A stretch of DNA of 64,000 nucleotides, taken from positions 17,581,980-17,645,979 of the forward strand of contig CP137685.1 of the NCBI GenBank assembly GCA_037976565.1, written 5' to 3'. The position numbers and the translations under genes are program-made. The notes under the pieces were generated by a model, which ran no database searches, was not told where the DNA came from, and saw only the letters and a program-made list of their open reading frames with translations. The DNA is from Mesocentrotus franciscanus. Lineage: Eukaryota; Echinodermata; Echinoidea; Camarodonta; Strongylocentrotidae. Below are positions 47,205 to 58,216 of the stretch, one piece after another; positions within the stretch are counted from its first letter, which is position 1, and each line of letters begins with the position of its first letter.

Positions 47205-47575
47205 TACCAGCAGATTTCACCCGTAGCAGCGCAGGGGGTAGGAGCCGTTTTTCTTTATCAAGGTGTGTGTGTGGGGGTGGCTTTCTTGTATGTACAGCTA
47301 GTCTGCCTATTCACACTGAAAACCAAGTAGTTTATTGATGAAATATATTTAAACAAATTTGTATTGATTCTTTCAATAAAAATAGGAGGTTCAATGGAGT
47401 TAAGCATCTCGGGTTGAACTGGAGAAAGAACTTCAATAATCATTACATAGTGAAATCCAAATCTAACTATAGAATGGAAAAGTGTATTAGAACACGGTGT
47501 ATTTAGTAAGCAGTTAAGAGGCAATCATTGTGATATAGAAATGTTATCATTGCATGTACTGGGTCAGAAATAAAT
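47205..47575. repeat. Diverged direct repeat, copy A (~370 bp)
   Basis: Matches 48405-48755 in order. Examples are CGTTTTTCTTTATCAAGGTG, CACTGAAAACCAAGTAGTTTA-like sequence, AATAATCATTACA, AGAATGGAAAA, AAGAGGCAAT and GTTATCATTGCATGTACTGG. The function is unknown. Confidence 0.9.
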
Positions 47576-47629
47576 ATGGAAGTACATTGGGAGACTGCAG
47601 TTGTTCGTACTTCTTCAATTAAAGGTTGC

Positions 47630-48030
47630 TCAAGTGAGAGAAAGAGAGCGACTGTTGGGGGTGGATAAAATGAGGAAGAGAGAGAGAGACAGAAACAGTA
47701 GTGGGAAATGGATGAGAGAGATAAACAATGTGAGGAAAATGAGACAAACAATGGGACAAAGGAGAGACAGTGGGGAAAATGAATGAGAGAAAGAGAGATA
47801 GATGGAAAAATGAGAGAGAGAACACACACACACAGTGTGAAAATGAATGATAGAGAGACAGACAGTGGGAAAAATGAATGAGAAAGAGAGAAAGAGGGAA
47901 AATGAAAGAAAAAATGAGAGAGAGAAAGAGAGAGTGGGAAAAATGAATGAGAATAGAGACAGTAGGAAAATCAGAAAGAGAGAGAGAGAGAGAGAAAGAT
48001 TGAGATAGAGTGAGAGCGCGAGAGAGAGAA
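47630..48030. repeat. GA-rich minisatellite
   Basis: Units of CAGTGGGAAAAATGAATGAG plus a variable GAGA run recur at about 47769, 47862, 47935 and 47958, with decayed versions between. A short (CA)n run lies at 47823-47834. It separates the two copies of the ~370-bp direct repeat. Confidence 0.8.
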
Positions 48031-48404
48031 AATATTTTTGGTTGTGTGATGAAAAGATAACATTTGTATGGCTTCCATGGGCTTCTTGAAGGTTTTTGAT
48101 ATTTTTTTGCCTGGTTATGCATTGAAATAATTGATAAAAATCTCAGAAAGTACACTGGAAAATGTATATTTTTGGGAATATGTGCGTCTTTTAAGAGTTA
48201 TTTGGGCATCTTCACTAATTAGAATATAATATTCAATTTCATTCGAATAAAGAACAATATTGATACATGCATGTAAGATTAGTTCATTTGTAATGGAATG
48301 TAAAAAAAACAATGTATAAGATATAAGCATGTTAACTAAAGGCAAGATATGCTACAGTGATGAAAAGATCATAATAATTGAAATGGCATGTTATAATGTA
48401 TAGC

Positions 48405-48760
48405 AGAAATTACCCGTGGCAGCACAGGGGATAGGAGTCGTTTTTCTTTATCAAGGTGTGTATGTATGTGTGTGTGTGGGGTGGGGCGGGGGCTTCTTGT
48501 ATGTAGGATACAGCTAGACTGCCCATTCACACTAAATGCCAAGTAGTTTATTGTTAAATATATTTAAACAATTGATTCATAGCAGATTTCTCTTTCAATA
48601 TAGACTTGGTGGAAGAACTCCAATAATCATTACAAATCCAAATCTTACTATTAATAGAATGGAAAAAATGTATTAGAAGAGGTGTATTCAGTAACCAGTC
48701 AAGAGGCAATTATTGTGAAAAGAAATGTTATCATTACATGTACTGGTTCAGAAGTAAAAG
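48405..48760. repeat. Diverged direct repeat, copy B (~355 bp)
   Basis: Second copy of the repeat at 47205-47575. It differs by small indels, including an expanded GTGTGTAT/GTGGGG stretch near 48455-48490. It runs straight into the hAT-like end that follows. Confidence 0.9.
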
Positions 48761-48863
48761 TGCTCACTACCCCCCCCCTCCCGCTTATTCGCCGGCTGGC
48801 CGATTCGGCGCTAAATATTTTCTCACGAATTGCCCCCTTGTGGCGCCGGCTGGATCCGCCCTG
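48761..48863. mobile_element. Solo end of a hAT-like element
   Basis: TGCTCACTACCCC at 48761 and GGCGCCGGCTGGATCCGCCCTG ending at 48863 match the right side of the complete element at 6122-6445 (GCTCACTACCCC ... GCCGGCTGGATCCGCCCCTG). The middle contains CGGCTGGCCGATTCGGCGCTAAATATTTTCTC-like sequence shared with the fragment near 57.2 kb. No left end was found. Confidence 0.6.
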
Positions 48864-49039
48864 ACTGGCACAGCTTGGTCTATATGGAGCGATGAGTTCC
48901 AGGTAGCCGAATCTGTTAAAAATATAGGATTAAATATAAAGGATGTGTCAATGAAACTGGGCAGATAGGTCAACGTTAAGTTATCTAGGCCTAGAGTCTA
49001 CTCTAGGCTAGATCTATAATCTAAGTTAGATGTAGAACT

Positions 49040-49145
49040 ATTCTGAATTTGAACCGCCCCCCCCCCCATACAAAATTGAAATTTTGTATTGTTATTCTGA
49101 AGTTGAACCCCTCCCCCCATACAAAATTGTGTATTGTTCACAATT
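49040..49145. repeat. ~55-bp tandem duplication with C runs
   Basis: ATTCTGAATTTGAACCGCCCC and ATTCTGAAGTTGAACCCCTCC both precede a C run and CATACAAAATTG, about 55 bp apart. Confidence 0.85.
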
Positions 49146-51060
49146 GTTACTCAGCAACTATTGATTATATTTCAGATCTACAAAGTACAATACGTTGAAC
49201 AATTTTCAGTTTATATGTACACGTACAACCATGCCATATGCAGCGGTACAACACAGTGAATGGAGGCCGAGTGCGACGGTTCACTCAATCAGCACAACAA
49301 TGATCAGCGCTAATTCAGAATCATATCCATACTTTGACCCGTAACTCTGGCGTGCCGCCCAATGATCATCACTGCACTAAGTAGCGTTTTCACTTTCAGT
49401 ACCGGTACGGTACATAAACTTTGCACAACGTTTTGTACAGTACTCTGTACTATATATCAGCCAAACAAATTTATCATACGTTGGAATTACAGAATGGGGC
49501 TATAACTGCAGAATCATTCACAATAAAATAAAAAGATCTAAAAAAAAGTTTGTCAGAAAGTCGTACTCACTGGTCATCACTGAGATGAGAGACATCGGCC
49601 GATTACGATATGGTGTTTACGTTTCAGCAGCAGCATCCAGCGCATGAGAGTTCGTACTTACGTACGTACCCGTACGGTCGGCCAGGCATGCGTTGTATTT
49701 CGCTGACCCGAGAAAGGTCAAAGGGTCTGGGAACTTCGAAGCTATACTCAGGGCTGCGAAACGGAATGCAAAAAAAGTTACGAATTGTAAAAAAACTTTA
49801 AATAATGCGACCAAAATACCACTAACGACCCCTCATCGGACAATCTGCGAACAATTTAACCTTGTTTAGTAAAAATTCCAGTTCGATTGAGTGAAAAACC
49901 ACGAAGAAAAGCGCCGTCAAGCAAACGGAAGGACCGACAGACACACAAGATTAGCCAAATTATAGTAAGGATTATACATGCAAAAGTTAAAAATCGTGAC
50001 ATTTGGTCACCACAAATATCCTGTCCCAGAAAATCAAAATATATTTGTAATTTCACTAATGTTTACAACTGGGAATTTTCACTACTGTATAATTTTCACA
50101 TGATCAGATCAACGCGAACCAAAAGTAGATTAACCAAATACATAGATACAGCGCGCGCAAACAATCACAGCTTTCGTGTTCGCTTACCACGTAGATGAAG
50201 GCAACAGCGAACGCAACGGTACTATCAAATTGTTGCTTATTTCAGTTATCGGTGAAAACGTTGCGAGAAGAAATCCCATAGACCAGTACAGACATTTTCT
50301 CTCGCGGAACCTTTCTTTTATACATGCTGAAGGTATCGCTAATTTTGTTATTCTCTATTTGAAGAGTGTACATTTGCTCAACAGTGCAAGTACCGATATC
50401 CGTTGTCATCCTCTTTCAGGAATTATTTTGCGTTTTTATATATTCATTTCGAGATTGCAAACAACTTATTAAAAAAATCCCAAGCTTTACAACAATCTAC
50501 AGGCAGAACGAATGACACGTGGAGTTTTTTAAACCGAAGCGTGCAAAACCCTAAAAGTTTTTAAATTTCAAAGGATTTCCTTACTCAAATTATAATATGA
50601 ATAGGCCTTTAGGCCAATGGATGATGCATGTACATAATGTACGCACAAGCATCGCACACAACAGCGTGCAATCGATAACTCAGCCTGTTGTCTACATCTA
50701 CCAGCCGCTATAGAAGTTGGAAACGAATATATCATGTAAAATATTGTCCGACGGCAATGTAAGCATTTAAAAAAAGCTGCAATAAATCGATCACAAATAG
50801 TCTATTTTCCCTACAAATCGCATTTAGACTCGAATACCACGCTCACCAACGATGTAGAATGTGGAGGTGTGAGACCGGTTGTGTGGAAATATGGGATTTG
50901 ATTATAGGGTTCTGTGTTAGTTGCGACCCTATCTGAATGCGCTCATCATGTTATGACGTGGTACAACCACTGCGTAAATTGATCATTGAGGACCGAGATT
51001 CGCTCAAGCTGACTAAAATTAGTGGATTTCTAAGAAATTTTGGAAAACCCGAAGTTTGTA
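49146..51060. other. No supported gene
   Basis: A CpG-richer patch lies at 49590-49770. Short frames show no recognisable domain. Confidence 0.4.
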
Positions 51061-51142
51061 TTTCCTTTCCTCTCTATCTCTGTCTCTTTTCTCTCTCTCC
51101 CTCCCCTTCTCTCATCCCCTCTCTCTCTCTCCCCCTCTTTTA
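51061..51142. repeat. (CT)n-rich pyrimidine tract
   Basis: CT repeats with C runs. It could also serve as a polypyrimidine tract for the acceptor-like ACTGAAG at 51142-51148. Confidence 0.9.
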
Positions 51143-51396
51143 CTGAAGCTCACCAAAGCTTTACCTCGGCTTTAACATATCGCTACACAAACAGAACATC
51201 AAGTCCACAGGTAGAACATTCCCAATTAAGAATAAAATCGGTCAGGCCTGCGATTCCTGTGTTTGTAAACCATGACGACGACGTCTTGGCAAGGAGGCGT
51301 ATCGTCTCTCAAAGCTCTTCACAGCTTTTAGTCGCTAACCAACTCCTCATCGAGAGAGCGACATCGAACGCCAACACTCGAATTAGTCACGATTAA
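51143..51396 (+). CDS. Weak candidate terminal exon (partial)
   Basis: After a long pyrimidine tract, acceptor-like AG dinucleotides (near 51149 and 51211) precede an open frame ending TAA at 51394-51396. The last 50 residues (for example VRPAIPVFVNHDDD and LARRRIVSQSSSQLLV) are not low-complexity, and codon content is GC-richer than the flanks. The protein is not recognised and no upstream exon was identified, so this is a tentative call. Confidence 0.15.
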
Positions 51397-52977
51397 ATGC
51401 ACCTTCTCGTTTGCATGGAACTGCTATCGATGGTATATCATCCACGTCTCCCATCCTTTCGGCCCCATCTTTATTTTCTTTCATCCCCCGCTCTCTCTCT
51501 CTCTCTATCTCTCTATCCGTACTTTCAATTAATTCTCTTTTGCCTCATCCCTTCCTTCCTATCAATGCAATGCAATGTAACTGTTATTATTACAATGATT
51601 ATACGAGGCCGTTACAATCAAGGTAACTTAGAAAATGTATACTTCTGCAATTCAAGAATTTTCCATCCGCGTCTTGACCATTGTCAAAATGTAGATGACA
51701 ACGACGAAATAAAGATACAATAATTGCCACGATTTGGTTCTCAGCTCAGGAATTTCGTTAATAGAGAGGGAAAGGAGAGAGGGAGAGATGGAAAGAGAAA
51801 GAGAGAGAGAGAGCGAGGATAAGGGGAGGGTGGGGGTATTTAATATCATTCTATACAGAGCTCGGTTTTAACCTTAACTGGACTGTAAGTGACTTTTCAC
51901 ACCGAGGTCATATATTGTCATTTTTATCTAGAAAATATATTTTAAAAAACATTATAATAAAGTGTTCTCATCACCAGCCATCCTTAAATCTTCAGAAGAC
52001 TATCAAAGTAGGAATAAAGCTGCTAATGTCATGAATGTTTGGTCCTCAAAGAAAGAAAAAATCTCCTAAAAAGTGGCAATTTCATATTTCAATTATTCTT
52101 CTGCCTTCGTGTGTTCAGCGATTTTGAAGATAACAACTTCGATTCATAGAACTTTATGGAACCCGTACAAGGTACAAAGACGAGGACGACGACGATGATG
52201 ACGACGAAGAAGAAAAAGAAGGATTCTTGTCCATGTTTACTATTTCGCATGCCTAATGCACGCTCCATTCTTGTTTGGAAACAAACGCACCCTTTTTACC
52301 GTTAAGGAAAAGAAAAGCAAAGAAAAAAAAATTATTTACCTCCTTTCTTAAAATACAGGCTCTCCCCACGTACACACAATTGCATTCAACGTACGCAATA
52401 CAAAACGAACGTGCAGATCCATGAGCCAAATAACATCCGGATCACACTTGCTCCACCCCCTTTAATCGATTCAAATAACAAAATAGGCGAGTAGACTTTC
52501 AAAGTTCTAGTTTGACACTTTTAATCGACATATCCTTTCATCTCCTCCTGCAAGTTTGCATTCGAAATGAGTTCGGAGGTGGATTCCTTAATACGCCCCA
52601 TTTCCAGAACAGATTTTGTGGCCGCGAATTCATTCCTTTGGCCGAGCGGAGACGCAGCAATCTTGAGATTAATCACAGTCTAGAGTATCCCGATTATTAG
52701 AACCTAATTCCTTCTTAGCCTCACCGCCGAATGTTTAATTTATCCTCTATTTCCTATTTTGCGTTTCCAATCTGACAATATCTTCCCTCTTACTTCATAC
52801 CGTCCCAGTTTCCTCACCTGACATGCACACGCGCACCCTCACAGTTATGTATAACCCACGTACATTATTTCCACTTTCCCCTAATGCTTTTTATCCTTTA
52901 ACATACACCTCTCACTAATGTTTCCCTCTCCCCTTCTCATTCAAAAAACCCTCACTCCTCATCCTCCTCCATTTGCT
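51397..52977. other. No supported gene
   Basis: Short CT runs lie near 51489-51512 and a GA run near 51766-51820. Otherwise unique AT-rich DNA. Confidence 0.4.
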
Positions 52978-52981
52978 CTCT

Positions 52982-53019
<38 letters not shown>

Positions 53020-53085
53020 ACTCCTCTCTCTCCTCTCTCTCTCTATGTCTCTCTCTCTCTGTCTCTCTCGCTCTCCTTCTGATTC
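52978..53085. repeat. (CT)n microsatellite
   Basis: CT repeats with CTCCTCTC and GTCTCT interruptions. Confidence 0.95.
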
Positions 53086-53335
53086 TACTCTCCTCTATCA
53101 TGTCTAGTTGTCGATACAACTAAATTCATTATCCCTAAATGAACGCCGTTCATATTTCACCTATGGAAGCTTATGCTTCAATAAATTAAGTATGCTTTGA
53201 CATTGACAAAATATAACCTAGAGTCTTGACTGGACATATATAAATACATATATTTTGTTTAATTAATTAACTAATTATTTAATTGTCTATGATGGATTAA
53301 TTGATCGATTGATAGATGTATTGATCAACTTATTT

Positions 53336-53420
53336 TTTCGGGGCAGCGCCAGGAGCGCTACGACGTGACGGACATGTGCGCTATATAAGAAGCCACCATT
53401 ATTATTATTATTATTATTTC
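53336..53420 (+). mobile_element. 3' end of a SINE with (ATT)n tail
   Basis: GGCAGCGCCAGGAGCGCTACG, then GTGCGCTATATAAGAAGCC, then (ATT)n at 53397-53418. A GCGCTATATAA-type end before an ATT tail is typical of tRNA-derived SINEs in marine invertebrates. The Pol III head is missing. Confidence 0.6.
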
Positions 53421-53510
53421 GTTTATTTGTTTATGTGGTATTGGTTATTTAATTCATTTTCTTTTCTTCTTTTTTGTCGTTGTTTTGTTGTTCTTTCGAA
53501 ACGTCTAACC

Positions 53511-53616
53511 TAGACTCTCTCTCTCTCTCTAGACTCTCTCTCTCTCTCTCTCTCTCTAGACTCTCTCTCTCTCTCTCTCTCTCTAGACTCTCTCTCTCTC
53601 TCTCTCTCTTTCTTTC
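53511..53616. repeat. Compound minisatellite TCTAGA-(CT)n
   Basis: CTAGA punctuates CT runs four times (53508, 53530, 53557 and 53584), giving units of about 22-27 bp. Confidence 0.9.
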
Positions 53617-54430
53617 CACCGTCTAAATCTATTGCCTTTTAAGATATTTGGTGTTGGTTGTATCATGTCTAATGCATGTTTTTGTTTCTGGTTAAACAAA
53701 TCCAGAGCCCCTCCGACGCATTCATTTGAATGAAGCAAACAATTTAATGCTCAAGGGTTGTCATGGATTTCAAAGTAAACAATAGGGCGATGACGTCAGC
53801 CACCCCAAAATGTAAAAGAAAATCAGAAAAGCATTTGAAGAATAATCACAATTAATACGCTTTTTGGACTGCGCCTGAGGGCAAGATAAATGATAAACTG
53901 CTTAATAGATGGTTTACAAATTAAACCGCTTAAAATGAAAAAGAATCGCAGAAATAATACTCAAAGTGGAGTTGTATGTCTCCCACGCGATGAGGCAAGA
54001 ATCAATGCCAATACAAGCCGAAGGTTAGGGATAAATTGCGGTTGTTCTTTCTTTGGGAATCAGAGAGGGCCTCCAGGAAATGAAATGCTTTAGAGTAAAG
54101 CTCGTTTTAGCCTATACAGCGAGGGAATATTCCATTCAAGAACTCCACTAAAGCTGTAAATCAGATTCGCACGCTTGCAAAAACAACATCAAAATCGTAA
54201 GTTTTGTTAACCAATGTCAAAGCAAGATTTTACCTGAAGGGCATGACCCTTTTTTTCCTTTGCAATGATTATAATCGTGAACAAATCAATTATGGTTGAG
54301 AGATGTCAGTCTATATTGAAAAGTATATGTGAGGAGGTTTAGTAATTTGTTTTTTAGCATCATCATTTTTTTTTTATACCTATGTGAAACTATATTATAG
54401 TAAAAATGTACCGCTCTTGAAATGCTTGCA
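53617..54430. other. No supported gene
   Basis: Unique AT-rich DNA with short frames only. Confidence 0.4.
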
Positions 54431-54432
54431 TA

Positions 54433-54909
54433 TGAAGAGCTCGGTTCCAAAAAGTGCTGCATCCTTTTTTTATCAAATTTTGTTGTTGTTGCATTAATGT
54501 ACACATTTCCAGTAGCCTCATACACTGACACTTCCAAAAAGCTGAATTTCCAAAAAAAGTTTTAAAATGTCATTTAAAAATTAGTTCGGTTAAAAAAATA
54601 CTATATTCATTTTAGTCATGCATTTTAGTTGAACTTGCATACAGTATGCAAGACTTTCGGTTCCAAAAAGTACTACATCCAATTTCGGTTCCAAAAGTTA
54701 TAATATAACTACATCCACAAAAATTCAAAAACATAAATTTCTGAAAATTGTTTGTGCAGACTTAGATTTGTTTAAAGGGTGGTTTTATACTTGTATCATA
54801 CAATAGTATCATTCCCAACTGACATTGCTAACTATGATAATTTAAAAATCGTGTTTTTCTTAGAACTTGGATTTATAGATGTAGTATACCTTGTATGACC
54901 GAGCTCTTC
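54433..54909. repeat. Cluster of four CGGTTCCAAAAAGT-type motifs
   Basis: CGGTTCCAAAAAGTGCTGCATC occurs at 54442, with variants at 54658 (TACTACATCC) and 54686 (TATAATATAACTACATCC). A diverged copy lies in opposite orientation at 54879-54909 (reverse complement GAAGAGCTCGGT...ACTACAT). GAAGAGCTCGG borders the first and last, so the outer pair forms an inverted repeat. Confidence 0.7.
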
Positions 54910-56420
54910 ATACATGTATATAAATGTGACGAGACATAAATTACAACAATGAATGAAAGTCTCACGTCACATGTTTAAGTTTCCAGTGAGTATTTAGACC
55001 TTATGTTTTGTTTTTTATTATTAAAAACAAGGCACTTACATACTATTTTACCCCATGTTCTTCGTAATCGTCCTCGCAGAATAAACTATGGCTTTTTTCC
55101 TGTTTTCACTGAGAAATGGCATTCAGATTGCAGCTCGTGTCACTTTGGCATGATGTCATTGATTAGTATCTTTAAGGGTTGATGAATAATACGTGTTGGA
55201 TGAATAATACTTGTAGGATAATATTTCTTTTTACTAATGGTTTCAGAAAAAAAATTAATTGCAAATTGAAGACCTTGGATATCTAATGCAAAGATCGTGT
55301 TCTTAATCCATACCTTAGAAAAGCAATGTCATACAATTTATTAATATAACATTTAGCTCTAATAAAACTCGACCTCCATTAATTGAATTGCTCTTCTCTT
55401 CATCCACGAGCAACTGAAGCAAGAACGTGACGTAAATAATAGCGTTTGATGATCTAAAATGATATGATTACAGGGTGAAAAGTTGAACATGTTGAAGGGA
55501 GGGGCGAATTGAATAACTGTTCAGAAGCTCAAAACAAAGGAAATATAACGAAGAGGTAAATTAAATAATTATATAGGAGACGAGTAGAGGGAAATCGAGA
55601 GTGGATGGGGTAGGTGAAAGGGAAAGAGAGAGGGGAAGGGGGTAAATAGCAAGAGAGAGAGAGAGAGAGAGACGTAGACAGGGGGAGAAGTAGAGAGAGA
55701 AAAAAACAAAAATAGTTGAGAAAGCACCATTTACATAGAGATACACTCTTTTATTCTGGCACAAAGGCACACTTCTAACATTATGCTTGAATCTCCAGTA
55801 TGAAATCCGATAATGGAGTATATAAGACAGAAATATGCAACACCTTGCAACAAAATTTGAAGTATATAGGAAATTCAAAAAAAGAAAATATAAGAAAGAT
55901 CTGCTTACATGTAACCTATACCCGAATTATCCACCATGCACATGACGAAGTGACACTGCTGGATTGGAGAAAAAAAAATCGATGATTCAATACTGTTGCT
56001 GGGAAAAATAAATAGTCAAGTAAAACAATACACAGGGAATGGACCTATATGTATCCGTGTGTTTGCTAGAAATTGTAATCAGGTTATAAGAATTAAGAAA
56101 TCCTGACACCGGTTGGTGTAACGAAATACGACGCCTTTGATGAGTTGTTCTCCTATCCTTCAAATCAGCGCACATACCATACCATACCATGAACTCCCTC
56201 CGCAGGTGATTCTTGTTCTCCTGAGGTTTGCCTCAAGAAAATATATCCACTAGAACTGCATTGACCAGTGAATAGTGTCCTTGAAACACGAGTCACTACC
56301 ACATCTGAGAACTGCTGTAATCTTCTTCTTCTTCTTCTTTTTTGTAATGGAAATTATTGATTATTTCCTTGATAAATATAGCCGTTATACTTGTATGTAT
56401 CAAAATACACCTCTTTAATT
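54910..56420. other. No supported gene
   Basis: GA-rich runs lie at 55615-55700, with a pure GA core near 55651-55672. No gene recognised. Confidence 0.4.
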
Positions 56421-56669
56421 GCAACTGTATAATTGAAAGTGAATACAAACTGACAATTCTTCAAATTGGTAACGTTCTACACACACAAGTCAAACAGCCT
56501 GCATCTGAGAACTATACAATACAGTTTTCTGGTCATATTGCATTCTCCCCTAGATACAGATGGTCGTTGTTAAAAGCTAAATAACAGAACGCAACTCTAT
56601 AAATTAAAAACTGCATAATTACAAGAGAACGAAACGTGTAAATTCTTCAAATCGGTAACCTTCTGTCCA
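56421..56669. repeat. Diverged ~62-bp direct repeat, spacing ~187 bp
   Basis: CTGTATAATTGAAAG...ATTCTTCAAATTGGTAACG (from 56424) resembles CTGCATAATTACAAG...ATTCTTCAAATCGGTAACC (from 56611). Confidence 0.65.
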
Positions 56670-57120
56670 CTTCACCGTAAGGCGCTAAAACTTTTTTCGG
56701 ATATCGATGGCAATGAATCACAAAACCTTGGCATCCTCTGCGATACAATCATCTTGACAATCCCGTTTGGAATACATTTTCTTGTCTATTTGTTTGTATG
56801 TTTTCTTTTGTTTGTTTTTTCGTTTGTTTTATTGTAGTTTAAATTTTGTTTTCACTCTCCAACATCATGCCTGGAAAATTCCATAAGATACTTCAATCGT
56901 TTGGTTTAGTTTTGTCTTCAAATGCGTATTAGACTGAAGTCGTGATGGCTATAAACGAAATGAATAAGGTCTTAGGATTATATGCTATTCCCACCGTCTC
57001 CAATTCAATCGCTCGAATAGTCCAGAAAACAGCCAAAACATTCACATTAGGTACGAAAATGGTATCCATTAAACCGTTAATGGTGATATGGCGTGTGCCA
57101 TAATCTTAGTTGAACAGACA
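56670..57120. other. Unique DNA, no gene seen
   Basis: T/G-rich runs near 56790-56850; nothing else. Confidence 0.4.
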
Positions 57121-57285
57121 GAAAATGTAAGAGCACTTTTTTTTCGTCCATTTTTGGAGGAAATATTTAGCGGCGACTCAGGCAGCCAGTGAATAAGCAG
57201 GGGTAAGAGCACTTTTAGGGGTCCAATTTTGAGGAAATATTTAGCGGCGACTCGGCCAGCCGGTCCCCCCGTGGATCCGCGCTTG
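57121..57285 (-). mobile_element. hAT-like end, internally duplicated
   Basis: GAGGAAATATTTAGCGGCGACTC occurs twice, at about 57158 and 57230, each time followed by GGC(C)AGCC. On the minus strand this matches the GGCTGGCC...GCTAAATATTTTCTC segment near 48.8 kb, and the outer end CCGTGGATCCGCGC resembles the decayed CAG-GGCGGATCC terminus of the 6.1-kb element. Confidence 0.5.
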
Positions 57286-57309
57286 GTGCGTACACACCCA
57301 CACACACAC

Positions 57310-57311
<2 letters not shown>

Positions 57312-57353
<42 letters not shown>
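57312..57353. repeat. (TA)n microsatellite
   Basis: About 42 bp of pure TA following a short (CA)n run at 57295-57310. Confidence 0.95.
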
Positions 57354-57355
<2 letters not shown>

Positions 57356-57357
<2 letters not shown>

Positions 57358-57895
57358 GAAATAAAGTATACAACAGCTTTGGCAACTTTCGTTGAAATAA
57401 ATACAAAGCGAAAGGAAATAAGAAAAGAGAATTATAATGGTTGCGTAGCTTAAATCAAAGTTTTCTATTGCTGTCCTCCCTTTTGGGGAAAATTTTGCAA
57501 GGGTTGACAAAATGTCTCCGCCGGGAATCGAACCCTGGTCACTGGCTAAGAACACCAATGCCTAAACCACTAGACCATGGAAACGGGCCAGTGGATTCTG
57601 CGACACCAGATTCAATTGACCGAAGTTTGACAACTTGTTTAGCCTTCAATAATTGATTCCTTTGTCGGAGGCAGGTGAGTTTTTAACAATGAGAAGCCGT
57701 ATGCCTCAGCGGGATCTGAGCGAATGCTTTAAGATACCGGATAAGTTTTGTGTTTAAAGTTTTAAAATAATGAAAGGAAATAACCTATACAACAGAGCTT
57801 TGGCAACTCTCGTGGAAATGAAAACAAATCTAAAGGAAATGAGAGAATTATGTCCTCCCTTTTTTAAAGTTTTGCCAACGAATGTTGATATGTTA
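57356..57895. repeat. Diverged direct repeat flanking a tRNA-like gene
   Basis: Copy 1 is at 57356-57510 and copy 2 at 57772-57895. Shared words in order are GAAATAA, TATACAACAG(AG)CTTTGGCAACT, TCGT(T/G)GAAAT, AAAGGAAAT, AGAGAATTAT, TGTCCTCCCTTTT and AAATTTTGC/AAGTTTTGCC. Copy 1 carries about 35 bp extra near 57440-57473. Confidence 0.85.
57514..57584 (-). tRNA. tRNA-like cloverleaf, anticodon TCT (gene or pseudogene)
   Basis: The minus-strand 71-mer folds as a tRNA. The acceptor stem GTTTCCA/CGGAGAC has six of seven pairs with one wobble. The D stem GTCT/AGGC is complete with one wobble. The anticodon stem TTGGT/GCCAG is complete with two wobbles around the loop GTTCTTA. The T stem CAGGG/CCCGG has four of five pairs, and the T loop TTCGATT is canonical. 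Box A (TGGTCTAGTGG) and box B (GGTTCGATTCC) are both intact, and TTTT follows 4 nt after the 3' end. The anticodon would be TCT (Arg). G at position 32 and T at 37 are unusual, so a decayed gene or a SINE head is as likely as a working tRNA. Confidence 0.45.
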
Positions 57896-58216
57896 TAAAG
57901 ATGATATCACCCAATTAAATCCACGATCAACTACAAAACTACGTATTCCATTTTCTTTGTCGAGTGTGATGATAACACGACATGATATTATTTTTATTTT
58001 TTTCGTTTTCTGTTTTTTTTTTCTCTTTCTTTTCCAGTTGTTTTTTCTTCTCCCTTTTCCTTTTCCCTTTTTGACCCCTCATGGATGTAAACTTTACAGT
58101 CTCTGTATCTGATGAAAGGAAAACCTCTTAAACAGATCATTTAAGTCGAGTAAATCACCCAATTAATATTCATGTTATTGGTGCACGCGCGCATGTGTGT
58201 ATATGGCCAGAGGTTG
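57896..58216. other. Unique DNA, no gene seen
   Basis: T-rich run near 57988-58075. Confidence 0.4.

Noticed and set aside
47503..48155. 178-codon Ser/Leu-rich ORF on the minus strand
   Set aside because: Produced by the GA minisatellite; no domain.
57229..57656. ORFs including a RESNPGHWLRTP peptide
   Set aside because: They read through the TA microsatellite and antisense through the tRNA-like sequence; not protein-coding.
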